From NCBI GenBank assembly GCA_903934285.1, contig CAIZNN010000020.1, positions 1-64,000 on the forward strand: a DNA stretch of 64,000 bases, written 5' to 3'. Position numbers and translations under genes: made by a program. Below the pieces are notes generated by a model. It made no database searches. It was not told the origin of the DNA and saw only the letters and a program-made list of their open reading frames with translations. Below, piece after piece: positions 29,037 to 38,000 of the stretch. The DNA is from Akkermansiaceae bacterium (GTDB taxonomy: Bacteria > Verrucomicrobiota > Verrucomicrobiia > Verrucomicrobiales > Akkermansiaceae). Position 1 is the stretch's first letter, and the number at the start of each line of letters is the position of its first letter.

Positions 29037-29960
29037 ATGCAGACTATTCGAGCCGGAGTCGCGGGCGCGGGCGCCATGGGGCGCAACCACGCCAGAGTGT
29101 ATTCGTTGTTGGACAACGCCGTGCTCACCGCCGTGTATGATGCCGACCCGGCGCGCGCCGCGGCAGTGGCGGCGGAATTTGGCGCGCAGCCGGTGGCGAG
29201 TTTGGAGGCCCTCGCCGCGGCGTGTGAGCTGGCCAGCGTGGCCGTGCCCACCGTGGCGCATCGCGAGGTGGGGTGCCGGTTGATGGAGTTGGGCGTCCAT
29301 GTGCTGATGGAAAAACCCATCGCTCCGACGGTGGCCGACGCCCAGGCGATGGTGGAGACTTCGCTCCGCACCGGTCGGGTGCTGCAAATCGGCCACATCG
29401 AGCGCTTCAACCCGGTGCTGCGGGAGTTGGAAAAAAAATTGTCGCACCCGCGGTTCATTGAGGCGCACCGCTTGTCGCCCTTTCCCAACCGCAGCATCGA
29501 TATCGGCGTGGTGCTCGATCTGATGATTCACGATTTGGAAATCATCCTCCACCTCGTGCGCTCGCCCATCGCCAGTATCGACGCGGTGGGCGTGGCGGTC
29601 CTGACCGGCCAGGAAGACATTGCCAACGCCCGCCTGCGCTTCGATAACGGCTGCGTCGCCAACGTCACCGCCAGCCGCATCAGTCCGGAGCGCCTGCGCA
29701 AGTTGCGGGTGTTTCAAGAAGATTGTTATCTCTCACTCGATTATCAGGAACAATCCGGCCACATCCATTGGAAGGAAGGCATGGAGATCAAGCGCGCGGA
29801 GGTGGCCGTCGAGCCGGGCGAACCGCTGCGCCTGGAGCTCGACGCCTTCGTCACCAGCGTGGCCGCCGGTGCCGCACCCGCCGTGAGCGGCCAACAAGGC
29901 ACTGCCGCCCTCGGCGTGGCCTTGGAAATCACCCGCTTGATCCACCTTGCGGGTCGTTAG
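29037..29960 (+). CDS. Gfo/Idh/MocA family oxidoreductase
   Basis: 307 residues, NAD(P)-dependent dehydrogenase. The Rossmann start is RAGVAGAGAMGRNHARVY; MEKPIAPTVADAQAMVE holds the E-K-P motif with the conserved lysine, and RSIDIGVVLDLMIHDLEIILHL supplies the conserved D-x-x-x-H of the catalytic region. The IGHIERFNPVL and HRLSPFP segments look like those of enzymes acting on UDP-N-acetylglucosamine in lipid A variants (GnnA-like), but no lpx gene is beside it here, so this is only suggestive. It may oxidise a sugar nucleotide or inositol-type substrate. Confidence 0.85.
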   Translation: MQTIRAGVAGAGAMGRNHARVYSLLDNAVLTAVYDADPARAAAVAAEFGAQPVASLEALAAACELASVAVPTVAHREVGCRLMELGVHVLMEKPIAPTVADAQAMVETSLRTGRVLQIGHIERFNPVLRELEKKLSHPRFIEAHRLSPFPNRSIDIGVVLDLMIHDLEIILHLVRSPIASIDAVGVAVLTGQEDIANARLRFDNGCVANVTASRISPERLRKLRVFQEDCYLSLDYQEQSGHIHWKEGMEIKRAEVAVEPGEPLRLELDAFVTSVAAGAAPAVSGQQGTAALGVALEITRLIHLAGR

Positions 29961-30339
29961 ATAGGGCCTCGGGCCATCACCCCGTTCGCTTCGAAGCGCC
30001 AAGCTGAAACCGCTCGGGGTGGGCCGGAGTGGCGCAAGCGGTCGCTGGATGGGAATTAGCGGCGGCGGTGCCTGCCGCCGGCAGCCGGAGCCGCAGGCCG
30101 TTTGACGTTGAACCCAAAACAGCGCGGCGGTGGTGGTGATCCCGGGGGTGGGCGGGTCTTGGCCGGGACGCTTCAGAAATCCGAACAACGTCAAGAGAAA
30201 TTAGATGCCGTCATGCACTTTTCTCTTGCGCGCGACGTGGAATTGGAATAGGTAACCCATTGCCTAGATGGGATGAACCGATCCCCGAAGTCCGTCCCCT
30301 TTCCGGCGTCAACCCCAATTGATAGAAAGACCCACGGCC
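29961..30339 (+). promoter_or_regulatory. Upstream region of the first Cys-heptad gene
   Basis: No gene. A 9-bp inverted repeat, CAAGAGAAA (30192-30200) and TTTCTCTTG (30220-30228), overlaps a promoter candidate TTGCGC (30226-30231), spacer 17, TAGGTA (30249-30254). The last 30 bases before the ATG, from CCCCAATTGATAGAAA on, are repeated ahead of the second paralogue at 35070. Confidence 0.45.
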
Positions 30340-33300
30340 ATGTCATTTCAACCAATTCTGAGGGGTCTGCGGCCTCTCATTGCGCGCGTCGCCCTGATTG
30401 CGGGCGTCTGCATCGGCGGCTTGGTCTGGCACCAGTCCTATGGCACTCCGGATCCTGACTTCAAGCTGGCCATCGATGATGCGTCGCCGCCGTCAGCGGA
30501 ACTCACGTTCACCTCTCCGGAGGATGGTTACTACTATCCGGAGTATTACGACGAGACGACCAAGCTGTGGGTCCCCATTCCCAATAACGAGCAATTCCTC
30601 AACGCGGGAGAACACAAGGTGTTTGTGCAAATCCCCGGCGATCCCTCGCCGGCCAAACTCATGCTCCGCATGGCCCGCGTCAAGGCCGCAATCCGGCCCA
30701 CCATTTTCCCGGTGGTCCCCACTTCCTGCCTGGCTGTGCCGCTGATCACGAGCTGCCCGGGAGGCCCCACCGTATGTCCCGCAGTTCCAACCACCTGCCC
30801 GGGAGTGGCACCCACCCACTGCGCTACACCCGAGCCGACCCGCTGTCCGCTGGTTCCAGATCCAACCCGTTGCCCGATGTCCCTGACCGATTGTGCCGCC
30901 GCCCGCACCCAGTGCCCAACCATCGTCAGTGTCTGTCCGGTGCGGGCCACGCTTTGCCCGAACACCCTGCGGATGACCACGTTCTGCGCGGGGAAGGTCG
31001 TCACCGTTTGCCCGCTCGCGCCCACCACCTGCGCCCCCGTCAACACCACCTGCCCGTTCAAGCCCACTTCCTGCCCGCCTAACCGCACCCAGTGCCCGGC
31101 CACCGTCACCGTCTGTCCGCCCGTGGTGAGCACCGTGTGCCCCCTCAATAACACGGTGTGCCCAGCCCAGCCGCTGACCACCTGTCCGCAGGTGACCACC
31201 CGCTGCCCGGCCCCGGTGACCACCTGCGTGACCATTCTCACGTCCTGCCCGGATGGACCGACGTTCTGTCCGTCGGGAGTGACGAGGTGTCCGGGGACGG
31301 CGACCCGTTGCCCGGTGCGGGCGACCTGGTGCCCGACCGCGGCCGACGCCACCAATTGCCCGCAGGTGCTCACCAAGTGCCCGGCGAGCCCGACCGTCTG
31401 CCCGAGTGTGGTGGATGCGACGCAATGTCCGCGAATCGTCACGCAATGCCCGCGGGTTCTCACGATGTGCCCGAATGACATGGGCACCGCGACACAGTGC
31501 TGGCAAGCGACGGTGACGCAGTGCGTGGCCCTGCAGACCGTGTGCCCGCCACTCGACACCCAATGCCCGGTGATCGTCAGTCCTGTCAATCCCTGCGGTC
31601 CCACCTATGCCATGGGGAATTTCACCCTCTGCCCGCGCACCCAAACGCATTGCCCGATCACCGTGACGGTTTGCCCGCAGGTCAACGCCCCGACGGAATG
31701 CCCCCGTGTTGATACCGTCTGCCCGCAAATCCCCACCCAGTGCCCGGTGGCCGCTGGTACCGCCTGTCCGCAAGTTGTAACCTACTGTCTGCAGCAGCCC
31801 GGCCAGCTGTGCGGCCAAACATTCTTCCCGCAGGTGCTCACCCAGTGCCCGGCGGGTGTGACCAACCCAACCCAGTGCAACCAGCTGCCGACCGTGTGCC
31901 CGCTGCTTGGCGTCGTCACCCAATGCCCGATCCAAACCACGGTGTGTCCGGCGGTGGTGCCAAGCACCACTTGCCCGCAGATTCCCACCAGTTGCCCCAC
32001 GGAAAACACCTATTGTCCGAAAAAGGCGACCTTCTGCCCAGTGTATGACACCCAGTGCCCGGAAAATTCAACGATTTGTCCGACGGCGTCCACCGCCTGC
32101 CCGCTGGATCCCACCCGCTGTCCGCTGGAGCTCACGGCTTGCACGAACCTGCAAAACCTTACGGACTGCGGCCAGCAAACCACGCTGTGCCCGGATCCGA
32201 CGGGGGCCGCCACCATGTGTCCGGAGATTGCCACCCAGTGCCCGCAGCAGGATACCCTGTGTCCCGCCGCGCAGACCCGTTGCCCGGTCTGGCAAACCAT
32301 GTGTGTCGCCACCCCGACCGTGACGGTTTGCCCGGAAAAGACCACCTCCTGCCCGCTCGTGTTGACGTTCTGTCCGCAGTCCCTGACCAAATGCCCGGAA
32401 CAACGCACCGAGTGCCCGGTCTTGGAAACCGGATGCACACTCAATGACCCGACCCAATGCCCGGTGGTCGAGACCACCTGTCCGACAGGCGTGACCTATT
32501 GTCCGGCAGGCCCCGGATGCGGTCTGACCTACTTGCCACAGGTGCCCACCACCTGCCCGGCCAGTCTATCCACCGTGTGCCCGGAGGTGGTCACCACTTG
32601 CCCGACCAAGTTGACCGAGTGCCCGTTGGGACTCACCACCTGCCCGAGTTCGGCCACCGTGTGCCCGGTCGAGCCGGTTGAGACCCAATGCCCGAGCGTC
32701 GTCACCGCCTGTCCGGTCGGCACGGCCACCCAATGCAATGCGTTGCCCACCGAGTGCCCACCCCTGGCCATCTCGACCGAGTGCCCGCGGATGTTCACCA
32801 ACTGTCCGCCGGTGGTCACCCAGTGTCCGGCAAACGCGACCGCCTGCACTGTCGAGCCGACGGCGTGCCCGCCGCAACCGACCCAGTGTCCTGTGGCGCA
32901 GACCGCCTGTCCGGAGGTTCTTACCCAGTGCCCGCCGGCTCAGGAAACGATGTGCCCGCATGTGACCACCACCTGCCCCGCGATCGTGTACACCCTGTGC
33001 CCGGCGGTGATGACAACCTGCCCGGCGGAATCAACCATGTGCCCGCCGCCTGACGGGAGCACCACCGCGTGCCCGATCGTCCAGACCGAATGTCCGTTTG
33101 TCCAGACCGAGTGCCCGAACCTGACCACCACTTGTCCGCAAAATCCCACCCACTGCCCGGTGCTCGATACGATGTGCCCGGAAACGGTGGTCAACACCCA
33201 GTGCCCGGTCCAGACCACCGTCTGCCCGGCGACGGGAGTAACCTATTGTCCGGATCTCATTCTCACCCAGTGCCCGGTGAGCCCCACCAAGTGTCCGGAA

Positions 33301-34638
33301 AATCCCACCCATTGTCCTGCGTCCGCAGTGCCTACGGGCTGTCCGCTTCAGTCGACGTTCTGCCCCCCGGGGACGGTGACGACTTGCCCGGCCACCGCCA
33401 CGGTATGTCCGGTCACGCCCGTCTCGACGGTGTGCCCGGAGATGGACACTTCATGCCCGACGGTGGTCACCAGTTGCCCGAGCCGGCCCACTGACTGCCC
33501 GGTGGATACGACCCACTGCCCGTTTGATCCGGCTGCCTGTGGCGGGCCCACCACGACCCCGACCGTGCCCACCGAGTGCCTGCCGACCTCGACCCAGTGC
33601 CCGGCGGTCAATACCCTGTGCCCGGTGGATCCGATTGCGTGCAAAGCGACCATGAGCCCCGGCACGCCCACCGTGTGTCCGGACCCGGCCCAGCCGACGC
33701 AATGCCCGCTCCAGACGACCCTGTGTCCGCCGAATGCGGTCCCGACCGAGTGCCCGGCCTTCATCCAGACCACTTGTCCGGAGGTTCCCACCGAGTGCCC
33801 GTTGACGTTCACCGCATGCCATCAGGTTTATACCCACTGCCCGGCCCCGGTGACCGCGTGTGTCAGCGGTGCTCCGACCCAGTGCGCACAAATCGCCACC
33901 GAGTGCGCGGGACTGGCCACCTATTGCCCGGTCCAGCCGGCCCCGACTCAATGCCCGCGTGCCGTCACCGCATGCCCGGTTGAGTTGACCACCTGCCCCG
34001 CGACGCCGGCCACCGAATGCCCGGTCAATTCGACCCAGTGTCCGAAGCTCACCACGGAATGCCCGCCCGACGACCCGACGAATTGCCCGACGGTGGTCAC
34101 CACTTGCCCGCTCAAGGACACGGAGTGCCCGGTTGGCACCAACCCGACAACCTGCCCGCTCATCACCACCCAATGTACGGCGGCGGGAGTGGTCACCCAG
34201 TGCACGGCTGATCTGACGACCTGTCCGGTTCCGACCAACCCGACTCTCTGCCCGAGTGGCGCGGCCGATACCACGATCTGCCCGATCCAACCGACCCAGT
34301 GTCCGACTCAGCCAGGGGTGTGCGAGCCCACGATCTACCCGGCGACTCCCACCGCGTGCGGGGGCATCACCAGTTGTCCGAACCAGGCCACCGTCTGTCC
34401 GAAACTCCAAACCGAGTGCCCGCCGGTCGACACGCAATGTCCGCAAATCATGACGCAGTGCCCGACGAGCCAGGTCACGGAGTGCGGCCCAACCCCCACC
34501 CAGTGCGGTTCGGTGCCGACCCAGTGCGGCATGCCCCTGACCCAGTGCCCGATCCTCGACACGATTTGCCCGTTCCAGCCCACCCTGTGCCCGAAGCATA
34601 CCACGGTCTGCCCGATCGACGCGGTCTGTCACCCGTGA
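30340..34638 (+). CDS. Giant cysteine-heptad repeat protein, paralogue 1
   Basis: 1432 residues. ATG 30340 is chosen because MSFQPxLRGLRPLI is shared with paralogue 2. A single hydrophobic segment (about residues 14-30) makes it exported or anchored with the bulk outside. Residues about 30-125 form a conserved non-repeat head (YYPEYYDETTKLWVPIPNN, FVQIPGDPSPAK). From about residue 128 to the end it is the heptad T-x-C-P-x-x-x, about 185 times by length, nearly all written ACC-nnn-TGC-CCG. Pro after each Cys rules out an ordinary coiled coil. Units are broken at intervals by C-G-P/Q-T-x-x-x-P inserts. I know of no named family. Disulphide-stabilised solenoid, fibre or metal/haem binding (Cys-Pro) are possibilities. 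Confidence 0.9.
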   Translation: MSFQPILRGLRPLIARVALIAGVCIGGLVWHQSYGTPDPDFKLAIDDASPPSAELTFTSPEDGYYYPEYYDETTKLWVPIPNNEQFLNAGEHKVFVQIPGDPSPAKLMLRMARVKAAIRPTIFPVVPTSCLAVPLITSCPGGPTVCPAVPTTCPGVAPTHCATPEPTRCPLVPDPTRCPMSLTDCAAARTQCPTIVSVCPVRATLCPNTLRMTTFCAGKVVTVCPLAPTTCAPVNTTCPFKPTSCPPNRTQCPATVTVCPPVVSTVCPLNNTVCPAQPLTTCPQVTTRCPAPVTTCVTILTSCPDGPTFCPSGVTRCPGTATRCPVRATWCPTAADATNCPQVLTKCPASPTVCPSVVDATQCPRIVTQCPRVLTMCPNDMGTATQCWQATVTQCVALQTVCPPLDTQCPVIVSPVNPCGPTYAMGNFTLCPRTQTHCPITVTVCPQVNAPTECPRVDTVCPQIPTQCPVAAGTACPQVVTYCLQQPGQLCGQTFFPQVLTQCPAGVTNPTQCNQLPTVCPLLGVVTQCPIQTTVCPAVVPSTTCPQIPTSCPTENTYCPKKATFCPVYDTQCPENSTICPTASTACPLDPTRCPLELTACTNLQNLTDCGQQTTLCPDPTGAATMCPEIATQCPQQDTLCPAAQTRCPVWQTMCVATPTVTVCPEKTTSCPLVLTFCPQSLTKCPEQRTECPVLETGCTLNDPTQCPVVETTCPTGVTYCPAGPGCGLTYLPQVPTTCPASLSTVCPEVVTTCPTKLTECPLGLTTCPSSATVCPVEPVETQCPSVVTACPVGTATQCNALPTECPPLAISTECPRMFTNCPPVVTQCPANATACTVEPTACPPQPTQCPVAQTACPEVLTQCPPAQETMCPHVTTTCPAIVYTLCPAVMTTCPAESTMCPPPDGSTTACPIVQTECPFVQTECPNLTTTCPQNPTHCPVLDTMCPETVVNTQCPVQTTVCPATGVTYCPDLILTQCPVSPTKCPENPTHCPASAVPTGCPLQSTFCPPGTVTTCPATATVCPVTPVSTVCPEMDTSCPTVVTSCPSRPTDCPVDTTHCPFDPAACGGPTTTPTVPTECLPTSTQCPAVNTLCPVDPIACKATMSPGTPTVCPDPAQPTQCPLQTTLCPPNAVPTECPAFIQTTCPEVPTECPLTFTACHQVYTHCPAPVTACVSGAPTQCAQIATECAGLATYCPVQPAPTQCPRAVTACPVELTTCPATPATECPVNSTQCPKLTTECPPDDPTNCPTVVTTCPLKDTECPVGTNPTTCPLITTQCTAAGVVTQCTADLTTCPVPTNPTLCPSGAADTTICPIQPTQCPTQPGVCEPTIYPATPTACGGITSCPNQATVCPKLQTECPPVDTQCPQIMTQCPTSQVTECGPTPTQCGSVPTQCGMPLTQCPILDTICPFQPTLCPKHTTVCPIDAVCHP

Positions 34639-35095
34639 CCTGACAACAGCCGGGCGGGCCGGTAATCCGCCCGCCTGACGAATTCATGGCGATCAGCCGG
34701 TGGCGCGAGCCTCCGGCTGATTTGCGTTCGTTGGGAAGTGGCGCGGAGTCGGCCGCGCGACCCCGGAGTCGCGCTGATCTGTGCGCTGCGGCGGGTGGCT
34801 GGGGGCCGGCTACGTCGCTTGACTTGGGTTTGGGGGGCGCCGATTGCGCAGACCGGCAGGGCTCGCGCATCGTTCGGAACGTCCCTCCATGTCGCCCGAA
34901 TGGCTCTCCATCGTTCGATATCTCGCACCGCAGGACCCATCTGGATAATAAATCCCGACGAAAAGACGAAATAATTAAACTTTATTCTTGCCATGACCCC
35001 GAAATCTCCGTAATTCCCATTTCGTCGAGTTGCATCGGGTGGTTCATGTCGCCCGTTTCCACGCCAAAAACCCCAATTGATAGAAAAACACAGCC
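34639..35095 (+). promoter_or_regulatory. Gap between the two Cys-heptad genes
   Basis: No gene in 457 bp. It begins with a terminator-like hairpin and ends with an AT-rich stretch (34940-34990), then a promoter candidate TTGCCA (34988-34993), spacer 17, TAATTC (35011-35016), and the leader CCCCAATTGATAGAAA that copies the one before paralogue 1. A small stem CGGGCGGG...CCGCCCG lies at about 34651-34675. Confidence 0.4.
34692..34721 (+). terminator. Hairpin after paralogue 1
   Basis: ATCAGCCGG and CCGGCTGAT form the stem, with GGCGCGAGCC-type pairing inside. It lacks a strong T-run. The matching hairpin after paralogue 2 shows it belongs to the duplicated unit. Confidence 0.5.
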
Positions 35096-38000
35096 ATGTC
35101 ATTCCAACCAAACCTGAGGGGCTTGCGCCCCCTGATCACCCGCCTCGTCCTGATTTTGGGCGTCTGTCTCGGCGGTTTAGTCTGGCTCCAGTCCAATGCC
35201 AATCCGGATGGCACTCCGGACTTCAAGGCTGCCATCGATAATGCGTCGCCGCCATCCGTGCAGCTCAGTTTTGAAGCCACGGAAGATTCCGAGTACTACC
35301 CGGAGTATTACGACGAGACCAGCAAGCAGTGGATTCCCATTCCTAACAACCAGCAGTTTTTCAACGCCGGCAAACGTGTCGCCTTCGTGCAAATCCCCGG
35401 TGAGCCCACTCCCAAAAGTCGGATACTGCGCATGGTCCGGGTGGACAAAGCGATCAAGCCGACGATTTTCCCGGCGTTCAACACGGTATGCCCGGCCAGC
35501 CAAACGGCCTGCCCTGCCAAGGCTACGGTTTGCACCGCGGGGGTCGTCACGATTTGCCCGGCCGCGGGTCAGGCGGCGGTGACCCAGTGTCCGATCCAGT
35601 TGACCCAGTGTGCTGTTGCCAAGACCCAGTGCCCCAGCGTGGCCACCACCTGTCCGATCCAGGTCACCACTTGCACGGCCAAGCCTTTGCCAACATTCTG
35701 CGGCGGCGCGATCACCCAGTGTCCGAAACAGGCCACCATCTGCGCCTCGGTGATCACCGTCTGCCCGCTGCAACCCACCACCTGCCCGAAGAGCGCCACC
35801 CAGTGCCCGGCGGTGGCCACCCAATGCCCGGCGGATGTGGCGACCATCTGCCCGCAGCTAGCCACCCAGTGCCCGAAACAATTGACTGCCTGCCCGCAGG
35901 CCATGACCAAGTGTCCGGTGCAGGTGACCGCCTGCATCACCAGCCTGACTTCCTGCCCGCAAGGACCGACCTATTGCCCGCAGCAGCCCACCCAATGCCC
36001 GACAAGCAAAACCGCTTGCCCGGTACTCCCGACGGTGTGCCCGAATAAGATCCAATCCACGGTCTGCCCGGCCAAGACGACCGCCTGCCCGGCATCGCCG
36101 ACGATTTGCGTGACGGCAACTGCTCAAACGGTCTGCCCAGTCAAACAAACCACTTGCCCGCAGAAGTTCACCATCTGCCCGGCTGATATGGGCGCTGTGA
36201 CCACCTGCGCCATTACTGCGGCCACCAATTGCACCGCTGTCCAGACCGTTTGTCCCACGGGGGTGGTCACGGCCTGTCCCACGGCCCAAACCCAGTGCCC
36301 GGTCCAAACGACGAATTGTCCGATGGATCAAACGAAGTGCCCGATCACGTCAACCGTCTGCCCGCAAGTGGCGCTTCCCACCGAGTGTCCGAAGGCTGCC
36401 ACGGTTTGCCCGCAAATCTCCACCGCATGCCCGCAGGCCGAAACTCATTGCCCGACCGCCATCACGGTGTGCCCGCAAGTCACAGGCTGCACCGATCCAA
36501 CCATAGCTCCCGGCACGGTCACTTCTTGTATCATGGCACCCACCCATTGCACGATCGAACAAACGCAATGTCCGCAGCAGCAGACCCAATGTCCGCCACT
36601 GCAAACGCAATGCCCGCAGGTCACAACCATCTGTCCGCTCCTGCCGTCGATTTGCCCGGCACCGACGATGTGCCCGATGGAGCCGACCCATTGCCCGTCC
36701 CAGGCGACCCAATGCCCTGCCGCCCAAACAACCTGTCCGGCGGTGGCCACCAAGTGCCCGAGCCAGGCGACCGCCTGTCCGGTTCTCATCACCGCATGCC
36801 CACAGTTTGAAACCACGTGCCCCATCGCTGGCAGCGTGACCGTCTGCCCGGTGGCAGCCACCACCTGCCCGGTGAAGTCCACCCAGTGCCCGTTGGAAAC
36901 CACGATCTGCACCACCAACCTGACCTCCTGCTCGGGCCAGCAGACGCTTTGCCCGGATCCCACTGGTGCGACCTCTTGCCCGCAAGTACCCACCGAGTGC
37001 CCGGTCAAGCCGACCTTCTGTCCGCAAGCCGCCACCCGCTGCCCGATCTATCAGACGATCTGCCCGGAAGTGATCCAGATCACCCAGTGTCCGGATAAAG
37101 CCACCGCCTGCCCGGCGGTGCCCACCTTCTGCCCGAATACCGACACCCAGTGCCCGGAAAAGGCCACCTTCTGCCCGGTGCGCACCACCCAGTGCACTAG
37201 CGAGACCACCCAGTGCCCGGTCATCACCACCCAGTGCCCGCAGGGGGCCACCTATTGCCCGGTCGAGGCCACCAAGTGCCCGAGCGAACCCACGCGCTGC
37301 CCGGTTGACCAACCCACAGCCTGCCCGGTTGCCCAGACCAATTGCCCGGTCGTTCAGACCAGTTGCCCGGGCGAGGCCACCAAGTGCCCGGCCGAGCCGA
37401 CCATCTGCTCGCCCGATCACGTTGCCACCCAGTGCCCGGCCTTCCCGACCGAGTGCCCGCAATTGGCCACGGCCTGTCCGGCGATTCCAACCGCCTGCCC
37501 GGTGCAGCAGACCCAGTGCCCGCAGGGGGTCACCTACTGCCCGCAAGAGGAAACCATCTGCCCACGCGTGCCCACCAAGTGCCCGGCCGTGACCACCCAG
37601 TGCCCGCAGTCCGTGACGACCTGTCCCACCCAGCAAACCTCCTGCCCGGCGGTGGCCACCGAATGCCCCATCGGGCAGACGCACTGCCCGGTCATCCCGA
37701 CCCAGTGCCCGGGTGACCAACCCACGGTTTGCCCATACCAAGACACCGAATGCCCGACCCAGACCACGCTCTGCCCAGTCGCCCAGACCAGTTGCCCGCA
37801 GACGACGACCATTTGTGCCTCCGCGACCGGCGGGGCGACGTTCTGCCCGCAGGTCACGACTCAATGCCCGGTCACCCAGACCGTCTGCCCGAGCAAGACA
37901 ACCGCCTGTCCGCAGTTGACCACTCAGTGCCCGATCGTGGCCACCTTCTGCCCGTCGGATCCGGTGCAAACCCAGTGCCCAATCAAGGAAACCGAGTGCC

